DNA of 64,000 bases from Paraburkholderia ferrariae NBRC 106233 (GCF_000685035.1 NZ_BAYB01000009.1:328695-392694), one strand, 5' to 3'; shown: positions 1 through 9,061, counted from the stretch's first letter. The notes: generated by a model from the sequence alone, not told the origin. A program made the numbers and translations.

Positions 1-1
1 C

Positions 2-943
2 AAGGGCGTCACGCTGCCCGCGGCGATCAGCACCGTGTCCGGCACGTCGAGCGCGACGAATTCGCAGAATTCGAACGCCGAGGCCAACCAGCTCACCAAC
101 AGCATCTCGAACAGCAAGGGCGGCAGTTCGAGCGGCAGCGCGGACAGCACGGCGGCGGAAACCATGGTGCCGCTCGTCGCCACCATGAAGTGGACGACGG
201 GCCACACCGCCACCCAGGTGAACCACCAGAGCGGCATGGTGGCGGGCACAATCTCGTTCAACCTGCCCCAGGGCGGCTCGCTCTCCGCGGCCTACGCAAC
301 CATCGAGAAGGCCCAGCAGGACATCGGCATGCCGGCTTCGGTGCACGGCTCGTTCGCGGGCGCGGCCCAGGCCTACGCGCAGTCGATGGGCACCGTGCCG
401 CTTTTGATCCTCGCCGCGCTCGCCGTGGTCTATATCGTGCTGGGCGTGCTCTACGAGAACACCATCCACCCGCTCACGATTCTCTCCACGCTGCCCTCGG
501 CGGGCATCGGCGCGGTGCTCGCCATGCTGATCTTCGGCACGCCGTTCTCGGTCATCGCGATGATCGGCATCATCCTGCTGATCGGTATCGTCAAGAAGAA
601 CGGCATCATGATGGTGGACGTCGCGATCCAGTTGCAGCGCCACGAAGGCATGGACGCGCGCCGCGCGATTCACGAAGCGGCCGTGGTGCGGCTGCGCCCG
701 ATCATGATGACCACCTTCGCCGCCGTGCTCGGCGCCGTGCCGCTCGTGCTCGCGCTTGGCCAGGGCGCCTCGCTGCGCCAGCCGCTCGGCGTGACCGTGA
801 TGGGCGGGCTGCTCCTCTCGCAGGTCTTTACGCTGTACACCACGCCCGTGATTTACCTGTTCCTCGACAACCTGCGTGCGCGCCTTGCGCGCTGGGCCCA
901 GCGCCTGCCCTGGAACCGCCAGGCCGATGAGAGCGCATCATGA
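2..943 (+). CDS. RND multidrug efflux permease, C-terminal part (cut by window edge)
   Basis: This is the C-terminal 313 codons of an inner-membrane proton-driven drug pump; the N-terminal two thirds lie outside the window. The visible part holds the end of the periplasmic porter domain and the last transmembrane segments. The motif VKKNGIMMVD and the run VVRLRPIMMTT are typical of HAE1-type pumps, closest in style to MdtB/MdtC. A Ser/Asn/Gly-rich stretch of about 45 residues (bases about 35-170) sits where pumps of this family normally have a short loop just before a VPL(S/V) strand. The stop codon overlaps the start of the next gene (ATGA), so the outer-membrane partner is co-translated. 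The substrate cannot be told from this fragment. Confidence 0.93.
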   Translation, partial: KGVTLPAAISTVSGTSSATNSQNSNAEANQLTNSISNSKGGSSSGSADSTAAETMVPLVATMKWTTGHTATQVNHQSGMVAGTISFNLPQGGSLSAAYATIEKAQQDIGMPASVHGSFAGAAQAYAQSMGTVPLLILAALAVVYIVLGVLYENTIHPLTILSTLPSAGIGAVLAMLIFGTPFSVIAMIGIILLIGIVKKNGIMMVDVAIQLQRHEGMDARRAIHEAAVVRLRPIMMTTFAAVLGAVPLVLALGQGASLRQPLGVTVMGGLLLSQVFTLYTTPVIYLFLDNLRARLARWAQRLPWNRQADESAS

Positions 944-2529
944 TGAAGACACCCCGCATGCGGACAACTCCCGCTTTCCCCCGCGCGCGCACCGCGCTGC
1001 GCCTCCTGCCGCTCGCGCTCGCCGTATCCGCCACGCTGCTCGCGAGCGGCTGCATGGTCGGCCCCGACTACCGCCGCCCGCAGGTGGCCGTGCCCGCCAC
1101 CTGGAAGGAGCTGCCGGGCTGGACCCAGGCGACGCCCGCCGCCGCCGAAAGCCCGAAGGGCGACTGGTGGACCGTGTTCCACGATCCGCTCCTCGACGAA
1201 CTGGAGCCGCTCATTGCCGTCTCGAACCAGACCGTGCGGCAGGACTACGCGAACTATCAGGAAGCGCTCGCCGAAGTGCGCGTCGCGCGCGCCAGCCTCT
1301 TTCCGACCGTCGGCATCACCGGGTCGGGCACGCGCGAGCGCTCGGCCTCGGGCACGATCAGCAGCGTGAGCAACGTGAGTTCGGTGGGCGGCTCCGGCGC
1401 GCGCATCGTCAATGCCGGCACGCTCGAAGCCAACGTAAGCTGGGAACTCGACGTCTGGGGGCAGGTGCGCCGCCAGATCGAAGAGAATTCGGCCACCGCC
1501 CAGGCGAGCGAAGCGACGCTTGCGAACGCAACGCTCTCCGAACAGATCGCGCTCGCCAACGACGTGATCCAGTTGCGCGTGGCCGACGCCGACATCGACC
1601 TGCTCACGCAGACGGTGGCCGCCTACAAGGACTTTCTGCGCGTGGTGACCGACCAGGACCAGGCGGGCACGGTGGCGCCGTCCGATCTCGTCTCCGCGCG
1701 CACGCAGCTCGAAAGTGCGCAGGCCAGTCTGATCGCGCTCGGCGTCTCGCGCGCGCAGTACGAGCACGCGATTGCGGTGCTGGTGGGGCGCAACCCCGAA
1801 GACATGGACATCCCGCATAGCGAACACCTGCCCACCTTGCCCACGATCCCGGCAGGGGTGCCCTCCACGATCCTGCAACGGCGCCCGGACATCGCAACCG
1901 CGGAACGGCAGATGGCGTCCGCGAACGCGGCCATCGGCGTGGCAACGGCGGCGTACTATCCGGCCATTTCGCTCTCGGCGCTCGACGGCTTCACGCAGGC
2001 GCCGCTCTCGGGGCTGCTGCACATCAGCAACTACGTGTGGTCGCTGGGCGCAAGCGCCACGGAAACGATCTTCGACGGCGGCGAGCGCGGCGCCGAAGTG
2101 GCAGCCGCCCGCGCGACCTACGACGCGGCCGTGGCCAACTATCGCGGCACCGTGCTCTCGGCGTTCGAGAACGTGGAGAACGACCTCTCCGGCCTGCGCA
2201 TCCTTGCACAGCAGTCCGAAGCACTGGATGCCGCGGTGCGCGACGCGACCCACGGCACGGAAATCGCAAAGAACGAATACCAGGCGGGTACGGTCGATTA
2301 CACGACCGTGGCCACGGCGCAGACCACGCAGTTGAGCAACCAGCAGTCGGCGCTGAACGTGCAGCAGCAACGCCTGCTCGACGCGGCTGCGCTGATCGGC
2401 GACCTGGGGGGCGGCTGGTCGGGCGTGCTGCATGAAACGCTGCATCCCGATCGCCCCGACGCGAAGGCGAATGCGGCGGCGACCGATGCCGCCGCGAGCG
2501 AGCCGAAGATTTCGACGGCTACGCCTTGA
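940..2529 (+). CDS. RND efflux outer-membrane lipoprotein (NodT/OprM family)
   Basis: This is the outer-membrane channel of a tripartite efflux system, 529 residues. A signal peptide ends in a lipobox (LASGC, Cys38), so the protein is predicted to be a lipoprotein. After it come the family start MVGPDYRRP and two TolC-like repeats, with LQRRPDIATAERQM in the middle, as in NodT-type proteins. It overlaps the permease stop by 4 bases and ends that operon. The C-terminal tail is Ala/Asp-rich and low in complexity. The family assignment is firm; the transported drug is unknown. Confidence 0.95.
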   Translation: MMKTPRMRTTPAFPRARTALRLLPLALAVSATLLASGCMVGPDYRRPQVAVPATWKELPGWTQATPAAAESPKGDWWTVFHDPLLDELEPLIAVSNQTVRQDYANYQEALAEVRVARASLFPTVGITGSGTRERSASGTISSVSNVSSVGGSGARIVNAGTLEANVSWELDVWGQVRRQIEENSATAQASEATLANATLSEQIALANDVIQLRVADADIDLLTQTVAAYKDFLRVVTDQDQAGTVAPSDLVSARTQLESAQASLIALGVSRAQYEHAIAVLVGRNPEDMDIPHSEHLPTLPTIPAGVPSTILQRRPDIATAERQMASANAAIGVATAAYYPAISLSALDGFTQAPLSGLLHISNYVWSLGASATETIFDGGERGAEVAAARATYDAAVANYRGTVLSAFENVENDLSGLRILAQQSEALDAAVRDATHGTEIAKNEYQAGTVDYTTVATAQTTQLSNQQSALNVQQQRLLDAAALIGDLGGGWSGVLHETLHPDRPDAKANAAATDAAASEPKISTATP

Positions 2530-2578
2530 TATACAAACGGCACGCCGGGGATCGACACCCTGGCGCGCCGCCTGGTGC

Positions 2579-3004
2579 TTACTGAACGGCGGCCGAGCTG
2601 ATGGCGTCCACGAGCGCGTCGTTGTCGTAGCTGCGCCCGGCTATGCCCCAGGCGCCGTCCGCCGCATACACCACGTTCACCCAGATATGGTCGCGAGCCA
2701 GCCGCCCTTCTGCCGCCCGTTCGACCACGTCGGTCGCCCGCGCGATGAAGCGCCCCTTCGCCTCGGGCGTGGCGAGCGCCACCCCCGGCAACTTCAGTTC
2801 GACGAAGGCCGCGGTCCCCGGCTTGCCGCCGGTGTACACGCGCCCCGGCGGCACCACGTTCACGGTGCCGATCACGTTCGGCTCCATGAACGCATTGCCA
2901 TCCAGTTGTTCGATCTCCAGCAAGGCTTCGGTCAAACCGGCAAACACCTGCGCTTCTACAGCGGGCGCGAGCAGGCCCTCGGTGACGGTCAGCGTAATCG
3001 GCAT
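2579..3004 (-). CDS. Tautomerase-family protein
   Basis: A 141-residue member of the 4-oxalocrotonate tautomerase superfamily. The chain starts Met-Pro, and Pro2, which becomes Pro1 after Met removal, is the catalytic base of this family. The length equals two fused beta-alpha-beta units, as in longer tautomerases. It is transcribed away from a TetR regulator whose start lies 134 bases off, and a strong palindrome sits between them, so the TetR protein probably controls it. Which keto-enol substrate is used cannot be read from the sequence. Confidence 0.8.
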   Translation of the reverse strand: MPITLTVTEGLLAPAVEAQVFAGLTEALLEIEQLDGNAFMEPNVIGTVNVVPPGRVYTGGKPGTAAFVELKLPGVALATPEAKGRFIARATDVVERAAEGRLARDHIWVNVVYAADGAWGIAGRSYDNDALVDAISSAAVQ

Positions 3005-3057
3005 GGCATTTCCTCCTTCTTTTGCGGGTGGGTAAGTTTCGAACGGTCGTGATATAA

Positions 3058-3119
3058 GTACTAATCACTCTCTATAGGATAGATACTAATCGCTCTTTAT
3101 GCAACATAAAGAGCGATTA
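3058..3119. promoter_or_regulatory. Candidate TetR operator (15-bp perfect inverted repeat plus a direct half copy)
   Basis: Positions 3087-3101 (TAATCGCTCTTTATG) are repeated exactly in reverse at 3105-3119, with a 3-base centre. A degenerate copy of the left arm (TACTAATCACTCTCTATAG) begins at about 3058. The site lies between the divergent tautomerase and TetR genes, 18 bases before the TetR start, and the stretch is much richer in A and T than its surroundings. Binding by the neighbouring TetR protein is inferred. Confidence 0.6.
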
Positions 3120-3137
3120 CTCTGAAAGAGGTCGCCT

Positions 3138-3758
3138 ATGCGTTACTCCACCGAGCACAAGAACGAAACCCGTGCGCGCATTCTCGATGCCGCCGCCCGC
3201 CTGTTCCGCGAGGAAGGCTACGGCGGTTCGGGCATCGGCCCGCTGACGAAGGCGGCGGGCGTCACCAATGGCGCGTTCTATGGCCATTTCAAGTCGAAGA
3301 GCGAGGCGTTCCGCAACGTCGTGCTCGCGGGCATCGCGCAGATCCGGGAGGCCGTGGGGTCGCTGCGGGCCGAGCATGGGCCGCGCTGGCGCAAGCTCTT
3401 CATCGACTTCTACCTCGGGCCGCGGCGCACCTGCAAGCTGGGAGAAAGCTGTGCGCTGCCCAGTCTCTCGCCGGAAGTCATGCGGGCCGACGACGAAACG
3501 CGTATCGCTTATGAGGAAGAACTGCTGCGGCTCATCAACGAGGTTTCGGCGGGACTGGACGATGTGCCTGCCGCTGGCCGCGATGAGCGCGACGACCGTG
3601 CGATAGCGTTGCTCGCGATGCTCTCGGGCGGCGTGACGCTCGCGCGTGCCGTACACGATCCGGCGCTTTCGGAGCGCATTGCAAAAGCGATCGGGCGACA
3701 TGCGATGGCGATGAGCGAACCGGAGGCTGTGCCTGCGGAGCCGAAGCGCAAGCGTTAA
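3138..3758 (+). CDS. TetR-family transcriptional regulator
   Basis: A 206-residue one-component repressor. Residues about 10-55 form the TetR helix-turn-helix, with ILDAAARLFREEGY followed by GVTNGAFYGHFKSK. The rest is a ligand-binding helical domain with the GESCALPSLSPE region seen in TetR proteins near oxidoreductases and tautomerases. It has a GA-rich ribosome site before the ATG. It probably represses itself and the divergent tautomerase through the palindrome between them. The ligand is unknown. Confidence 0.9.
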   Translation: MRYSTEHKNETRARILDAAARLFREEGYGGSGIGPLTKAAGVTNGAFYGHFKSKSEAFRNVVLAGIAQIREAVGSLRAEHGPRWRKLFIDFYLGPRRTCKLGESCALPSLSPEVMRADDETRIAYEEELLRLINEVSAGLDDVPAAGRDERDDRAIALLAMLSGGVTLARAVHDPALSERIAKAIGRHAMAMSEPEAVPAEPKRKR

Positions 3759-3895
3759 TCGCGGTCATGCCGTAGATCGTCTGCGCGAATCGCGCCTGCC
3801 TGAATGGGCCGGGAAGCACTATGCCGGGAAGTGTGATGCAAGCGGCAAGGAAACGGCAAAGGTGGCAAAACACCCCGCGCGCGGCATCGCGCAAC

Positions 3896-5374
3896 TCACA
3901 GCAACCCGAGCGTCGAAGCCTTGAGCGTAGCCGCCGCGCGCGACGAACAATCGAGCTTGCGAAACACGCTTTCCACATGCGTGCGCACCGTGCTCGGACT
4001 CAGCCCCAACTCGCGCGCAATGGTCTTGTTGCTCGCGCCAAGGCTGATCGCGCGCAGCACGTCGGCCTCGCGTGCCGAGATGCGCACCGCCGATGGCCGT
4101 GTCCGCACAGCCCGATGCGGCGCGGGACCGGATTCGATCAGCGCATGAACGACTTCGCCATCGAACCGCCCGCGCTGCGCCTGCTCCAGCAATAGCGCCT
4201 GCGCGTCGGCAAGCGGCAGCGCCTCGCGCCACGGCCTCGCCGAGCGCAGCGCGACCCACGCGACCGAAGCCGCGAGTATGCGCGCCTCCTGCGCGAACGC
4301 CTCGCGACCCGCGCCGCGAAAATACCCCGACCCGTCGAGCCGTTCGTAGGCCCACGAAGCCAGTTCGGCGATCGGCGCCAGCGCGCCGCCCTGCTTGCCC
4401 GCGCGCGAAGTCCAGTACGGCACGAGCCGCACCTTCTCCCACGCCGCGGCGGGCAGCCGCCCGCGCGTATTCCACACCGCATTCGGCACTGCCGCGCGGC
4501 CTATGCCGTGAATCAGCCCCGCGCAATAGAGCCGCTCCTCTGCCTGCGCGTCGAGGCCCAACCGCGCGCCGCACGCGGCTGCGGCCGCCGCCACGGTGCG
4601 CGAGAAGCCGGTCATCCACGGCAGTTTCAAATCGATGATGTCGGCGATCAGTTCGGCCGAGGTCGTCTTGCCCATCTGCGGCGTCATGAGTTCGGCGTCG
4701 AACGGCGGCGCATCCACGCCTTCCAGTCCCGCCAGCCAGTGCGGCGCCTCTGCCACGGCGAGCGCCGCGAGGCGGGCCGGATAGCGCGCGTCGGCCCGCT
4801 GCGCGATCAGCTTGAGCGCCTGCCCCAGCCCATAGACGCGGCTGAAAATTTCTACGTCGCCGGCCAGCGCCACCACGAAAACCGTATCGGGCACCGCTGC
4901 ACCCGCCAGCCGGTCGGGAATGCCATGGCCGTCCCAGGTTTCGAAGATGTGCCGCAAGGCGGTTTCGGTGGCAGGGCCCAAACCCATGATGCGCGCAACT
5001 TCGCTCGACACTTCGCAGTGGATCCGGGCGAGCGGTGCGAGCGCGACGCCCGCGCCCCCGAGCGGTTCGAGCGGCTCGGCCCAATCGGGGCGCTGCGCCA
5101 GCATGGCTTCGCGGCCCGCCACGTCGTCGCCCAGCACGTCGGCAAAGCCCGGCGCATTGGCGGTGCAGCCGGACCAGCGCAGCAGCGAGGCTTCCACCAC
5201 CGCCACGCGCGCAGTCTCGTCCAGGCCCAGCGCCTGTGCGATCCGCGCCGCAAGCCACGCCGTGCGCAGCGAGTGGTCGGTCGGCTGGCCCATGCTGAGA
5301 TCGCCGATAAAGGCCAGCGCCTTGACCGCATCGAACACGCGAATCGCGAAACCGTCCTGCTGGATTGTCTGCAC
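3896..5374 (-). CDS. Tandem HD-GYP-like domain protein with LuxR-type DNA-binding end
   Basis: A cytoplasmic regulator of about 492 residues with three parts. The first HD-GYP-like half has a helix with HSLRTAWLAARIA and a loop ETWDGHGIPDRL. The second half has GLIHGIGRAAVPNAVW and ERLDGSGYFRG. A LuxR helix-turn-helix fills about the last 65 residues (SAREADVLRAISLGASNKTIA). HD-GYP enzymes hydrolyse cyclic-di-GMP, but here the HD pairs are lost (WSG in half one, HG in half two), so a catalytic role is doubtful and a sensory one more likely. The start chosen is a GTG at 5374, because AAGGAGG stands 10 bases before it. An upstream GTG at 5446 would add 24 residues but has no clear ribosome site. 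Confidence 0.8.
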   Translation of the reverse strand: MQTIQQDGFAIRVFDAVKALAFIGDLSMGQPTDHSLRTAWLAARIAQALGLDETARVAVVEASLLRWSGCTANAPGFADVLGDDVAGREAMLAQRPDWAEPLEPLGGAGVALAPLARIHCEVSSEVARIMGLGPATETALRHIFETWDGHGIPDRLAGAAVPDTVFVVALAGDVEIFSRVYGLGQALKLIAQRADARYPARLAALAVAEAPHWLAGLEGVDAPPFDAELMTPQMGKTTSAELIADIIDLKLPWMTGFSRTVAAAAAACGARLGLDAQAEERLYCAGLIHGIGRAAVPNAVWNTRGRLPAAAWEKVRLVPYWTSRAGKQGGALAPIAELASWAYERLDGSGYFRGAGREAFAQEARILAASVAWVALRSARPWREALPLADAQALLLEQAQRGRFDGEVVHALIESGPAPHRAVRTRPSAVRISAREADVLRAISLGASNKTIARELGLSPSTVRTHVESVFRKLDCSSRAAATLKASTLGLL

Positions 5375-5538
5375 CTGCGGCACCGCCTCCTTGTTTGCAT
5401 GCTTGAAGAACACGCCCTCAGGATGGGGACTATACGCGCCGGCCACCGCGAACGGGGTCGGTCATTCGACCGATACCGCACGCACGCGGCGGCTGCGATG
5501 CTGGCGGCTCACTCCACACTGCGAGGTCACGCTCCATC

Positions 5539-6318
5539 ATGAACGGTCTGTTGAAGAAAAGTATCGCATCGGCAGCCCTCGCCGCCAGCGCGCTCGTGCT
5601 GCCCGCGGCGCACGCCGCGCCCCCCGGCGACCTGAAAGGCACGAACGTCGTGCTCGTGCACGGCGCCTTCGCCGACGGCTCGAGCTGGGACAAGGTTATC
5701 CCGTTGCTCGAAGCGCGGGGGCTGCACGTCGTATCGGTCCAGAACCCGCTCAGTTCGCTCGCCGACGACGCCGCCGCGACGAAGCGCGCCATCGACGCCC
5801 AAACCGGCCCCGTCGTGCTCGTCGGCCATTCGTGGGGCGGCGTGGTGATCACGCAGACCGGCGACGACGACAAGGTGAAGGCGCTCGTCTACGTCGCGGC
5901 GCTGGCGCCCGACGCGGGCGCCTCGGTCAACGACATGATGAAGGGCAAGCCGGCCCCCGCGTGGGCGGGCGAATTGCACAAGGACTCGGGCAACTACCTC
6001 ACGCTCTCCACCAACGCCGTGATCCACGACTTCGCCCAGGACCTGCCGCCCGCGCAGGCCCGCACGCTGGCCGCCACCCAGGGCCCGTGGTTCGCGGGCG
6101 CGCTGGACGACAAGGTGAGCGTTGCCGCATGGCATACGAAGCCTTCGTGGTACGTCGTCGCCGACCAGGACCGCATGATCGACCCGCATGCCGAAGCCGC
6201 CATGGCCCAGGCCATCGGCGCCACCACGAGTCATGTCGATGCCAGCCACGTCGTCATGGTGAGTCATCCGAAAGCCGTTGCGGACGCAATCATCGCCGCG
6301 GCCAGCAAGATTCAATAA
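5539..6318 (+). CDS. Secreted alpha/beta hydrolase
   Basis: 259 residues with a cleavable signal peptide (cut probably after AHA, residues 24-26), so it acts in the periplasm or outside. The fold motifs are all present: the oxyanion region VLVHGAFADGSSW, the nucleophile elbow GHSWGG with Ser98, an acid in QDRMIDP, and a late His in ASHVVMVSHP. It resembles small esterases of the plant-like salicylate/methyl-ester hydrolase group. A relative in this window (35979-36686) keeps the acid and His but has lost the Ser. It is transcribed away from the HD-GYP/LuxR-type regulator. The substrate is unknown. Confidence 0.85.
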   Translation: MNGLLKKSIASAALAASALVLPAAHAAPPGDLKGTNVVLVHGAFADGSSWDKVIPLLEARGLHVVSVQNPLSSLADDAAATKRAIDAQTGPVVLVGHSWGGVVITQTGDDDKVKALVYVAALAPDAGASVNDMMKGKPAPAWAGELHKDSGNYLTLSTNAVIHDFAQDLPPAQARTLAATQGPWFAGALDDKVSVAAWHTKPSWYVVADQDRMIDPHAEAAMAQAIGATTSHVDASHVVMVSHPKAVADAIIAAASKIQ

Positions 6319-6889
6319 GCGCCCATTGCGGCGAATTTGCCACACCCGCGCCACACCCCGCGCCGGCCACGGCGCGGGGCTTCAGCGACCCAGCGGCGCG
6401 CCTCCTGCCCGCCCGCACTCCCCCTTCCCGCGCTAAAGCACGCTCGTACGCGGTTTAGCGAACCTCAAACCCCATTAGCCCCATGCCATGGGCCTTTGGG
6501 GTGCGAACGCCCGTGCTAAAAAACTGATCGTTTCTCCCAGGGTGACAGATTATGTACGCGCGGACAAAAATAAGACCATTCCGCGAGCAATCCGGTCAAC
6601 GTTTCGAGCACATTCTGTTTGTGGAGACGCGCACGGTGAACGAGCACCCCGATCTGCTGCCAGCCGGGCCAGCCCCGGCGTCATGCTTCACGCCGCGCCC
6701 GCCGTGCGGCTTCGCTGCAGCACATCACGCTCTTCGCCCGTACCCGCCCTCACCGCCCGAAACGGTCCTGCTGCACCCGCGCTCGCACTGAGCGCGGCTC
6801 CGAATCCCGTTTTTTAAAGCACCGAGACGTCGTTTCAAAGCGACGCGCCCACACGTAACCGGACCTCCCTCATTACTAAGGATTACGAA
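6319..6889. other. 571-base intergenic stretch, no supported gene
   Basis: Open frames here (about 6488-6817 and 6552-6791) have poor, arginine- and proline-rich translations with no recognisable family and no ribosome site, so I do not call them. The stretch is long enough to hold the porin promoter and upstream control sites; a ribosome site (AAGGATTACGAA) stands directly before the porin ATG. A short imperfect dyad around 6477-6500 (CCATG/CATGG) is visible. I see no terminator or RNA gene. Confidence 0.4.
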
Positions 6890-7987
6890 ATGAACAAACG
6901 GAAAATCGTTCACTGGAAACTCATGGCTTCCACGTTCACCGTGGCCGGTCTACTGGGGGCCTCGGGCGCCGCGCAGGCACAAAGCAGCGTGACGCTGTAT
7001 GGCATCGTGGACGGTTCCATCCTCTATACGAGCCATACGATGAACATGGCGACGGGACAAAACGAAGGCCACCAGTTCTCGTTCACCGACAGCGGCATGA
7101 CGGGCTCGAGCTTCGGCATGCGCGGCGCGGAAGATCTGGGCGGCGGCCTGCGCGCCGTGTTCACCCTGGAAAGCGGCGTGAGCATCGCCAACGGGCAGTT
7201 CAATAATTCGAACGGCAACCTGTTCGGCCGCCAGGCGTGGGTGGGGATCGACAGCTCGTACGGTTCCGTGAAGGCCGGTTTGCAGTACTCACCGTTCTTC
7301 CTCTCGATCTACGACATGGACCCGCGTGCCATGTCGTACTTCGGCAGCGGACTCGTCAGCTACGTGGACAACGTCTACGTGACGGGCCTCTTCAACAGCA
7401 ATTCGATCACCTACACTTCGCCGGAAATCGCCGGCGTGCAGGCAGCAGGCATGATTGCGCTGGGCGGCGCGGCGGGCGACTTCCAGGCCGGGCGCCAGTA
7501 TTCGGCCAGCCTGCGCTACCACCTGGGCGGCTTCACGATCACGGGCGCCCTCTATAGCGGCAACGCGGGCGGCAGCGCCGCCTCCACGCCCGTCCCGAGC
7601 ACCGTCGAGTTCGTCGGCCGCACCATCGGCGCGAGCTATCGCTTCCCGAACGACCTGACCTTCTCGGCTTCGTATGCGCTCTACAAGGTGTCGGGCTCGT
7701 TCGACAACAGCGTGTACTCGGGCGGCTTCAGCTACTTCGTGCTGCCCTACCTCAACGTGAACGGCGGCGTGTACTACACGCGTGACGGCAACGACGGCAC
7801 GAACCACTCGCTCATGGCTTCGAGCGGCGTGCAGTTCTTCCTCTCGAAGCGCACGACGTTGTATGGGCAACTGGGTTACGTGAACAATCACGGTCACATG
7901 GACACGGGCCTCTCGATCAACAACGCGCTCTATGAAGTGTCCGGATCGACGATCGGTGCGAGCCTCGGCATACGCCACATGTTCTGA
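6890..7987 (+). CDS. Gram-negative general porin
   Basis: A 365-residue outer-membrane beta-barrel. A signal peptide ends at about AAQAQ, and the mature part starts QSSVTLYGIVDGSI, the hallmark of Burkholderia-type trimeric porins. It has alternating amphipathic strands, FGRQAWVGI, and a C-terminal aromatic residue (GIRHMF) of the kind recognised by the BAM complex. It is monocistronic, with a clear terminator 48 bases after the stop. It probably lets small hydrophilic compounds in; specificity is unknown. Confidence 0.93.
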   Translation: MNKRKIVHWKLMASTFTVAGLLGASGAAQAQSSVTLYGIVDGSILYTSHTMNMATGQNEGHQFSFTDSGMTGSSFGMRGAEDLGGGLRAVFTLESGVSIANGQFNNSNGNLFGRQAWVGIDSSYGSVKAGLQYSPFFLSIYDMDPRAMSYFGSGLVSYVDNVYVTGLFNSNSITYTSPEIAGVQAAGMIALGGAAGDFQAGRQYSASLRYHLGGFTITGALYSGNAGGSAASTPVPSTVEFVGRTIGASYRFPNDLTFSASYALYKVSGSFDNSVYSGGFSYFVLPYLNVNGGVYYTRDGNDGTNHSLMASSGVQFFLSKRTTLYGQLGYVNNHGHMDTGLSINNALYEVSGSTIGASLGIRHMF

Positions 7988-8034
7988 TCGACGCTGTGCG
8001 CGGGGCGCGCCCCGTGCGCAGGAACGGATACGCG

Positions 8035-8082
8035 AAGTCCGCTTCCCGCTGGCCGCCAGGCCATCGGGAAGCGGACTTTTTC
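8035..8082 (+). terminator. Rho-independent terminator after porin
   Basis: A 14-bp perfect stem, AAGTCCGCTTCCCG at 8035-8048 and its reverse complement at 8065-8078, with a 16-base loop, runs into a T tract. It sits between the porin and the convergent PRC-barrel gene and may serve both. Confidence 0.85.
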
Positions 8083-8100
8083 GTTCAGACTCCTTCCTTG

Positions 8101-8499
8101 TTAGTCGTGGGCGTACTTGAATTCCGGCATCGCCTTGATCGCGTCCTTGTCCGCCTGCAGAACGATCTGCTTGCTGCTGATCTGCAATTCGCTGAACGGC
8201 ACGGCGATGAGGTGCTTGCCCATGCCGAGGAACCCGCCCACCGAAACGATTGCGAAAGCGCCCTGATCGGGCGTGACGAGCACGATGTCATCGACGGTGC
8301 CGATCTTCGAGCCGCTCGTGTCGTACACGTCGGCACCGGTGAGCTTCGAAGCGCGATAACCGGTGCCCGATTGGGCCGTAGTCACGCGCTGAACGGAAAT
8401 GGACTGCGGCGAGCCCTGCGCCTGCGCGAGTCCGGTTGCGCCCATGCCGGATGCGAGCAGCATCGCCGCGGCGAGCGTAGCGGCCTTTCTGGTCATCAT
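8101..8499 (-). CDS. PRC-barrel domain protein, exported
   Basis: 132 residues from the start at 8499. A signal peptide (MLLASGMGATGLAQAQ) is followed by one PRC-barrel domain (YRASKLTGADVYDTSGSKIGTVDDIVL and GGFLGMGKHLIAVPF). PRC-barrels are small beta-barrels found as adaptor modules; exported ones are common in proteobacteria and often stress-induced, but their role is not settled. The start was chosen because AGGAGAGGAGGG stands just before it; an earlier in-frame start would put a charged, cysteine-bearing tail before the signal peptide. It stands alone, convergent with the porin. Confidence 0.85.
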   Translation of the reverse strand: MMTRKAATLAAAMLLASGMGATGLAQAQGSPQSISVQRVTTAQSGTGYRASKLTGADVYDTSGSKIGTVDDIVLVTPDQGAFAIVSVGGFLGMGKHLIAVPFSELQISSKQIVLQADKDAIKAMPEFKYAHD

Positions 8500-8596
8500 G
8501 GTGCCCTCCTCTCCTGGGGTTCCGAATCGACAGAACCGGGAGCAAGCGGCATTCCCGCGCGCGCAGCGCATCCTCTCCGTGCGTCTTTACTGCCCC

Positions 8597-9061
8597 TCAG
8601 GACTTCGACACCTCGCACGCCGCCTCGGGCAAGGTCACGAGCGGCAGGGCCGACGCCGGCAAGCCGAACAGATGGTCGAAAGCGAGGTTGTAGAGGTAGG
8701 CATAGACGAGAAAGAACACGGTCAGGCCGATGTCCATCACGAACGCTTCGACGAGCGAAATACGCAGTAGCCAGGCGAAGAGCGGCACGAGCATCAGCAA
8801 GAGGCCGCCTTCGAATCCCACCGCGTGCGCGATGCGCCGCGCAACGCTGCGGCCGCGCCGCGTCTGCCGCGCTTCCCAGCGCTCGAACAGCAGGTTGTAG
8901 ACGAAATTCCACGAGGTCGCGACCACCGAGGTCAGCACCGCCACCGCGCCGGCCCGGTTCATGCCGCTCCCCGCAATCGACGCGAAACTCACGCCGGTCA
9001 CGAGAATGGCGAGGCCTTCGAACACGGTGACATAAACGATGCGTCGTTTGAGACCTTGCAT
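8597..9061 (-). CDS. PACE-family efflux transporter
   Basis: 154 residues, four predicted membrane helices arranged as two bacterial transmembrane pair units. The family signatures are present: Glu15 in the first helix (VYVTVFEG), WNFVYNLLFERWE at the end of helix two, and RIAHAVGFEGG in helix three. In the chlorhexidine pump AceI, Glu15 carries the coupling proton, and it is kept here at the same number. It should therefore export biocides or related cationic compounds from the inner membrane. It diverges from a LysR gene, its likely regulator, as is common for this family. Confidence 0.9.
   Translation of the reverse strand: MQGLKRRIVYVTVFEGLAILVTGVSFASIAGSGMNRAGAVAVLTSVVATSWNFVYNLLFERWEARQTRRGRSVARRIAHAVGFEGGLLLMLVPLFAWLLRISLVEAFVMDIGLTVFFLVYAYLYNLAFDHLFGLPASALPLVTLPEAACEVSKS

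Noticed and set aside
853..2445. Long open frame of about 530 codons opposite the outer-membrane efflux gene
   Set aside because: High GC gives long antisense frames; the translation is Arg/His/Gly-rich without any family block, while the plus strand has a clear lipoprotein.
6488..6817. Open frames in the gap before the first porin
   Set aside because: Arg/Ala/Pro-rich, no ribosome site, no family; probably chance frames.
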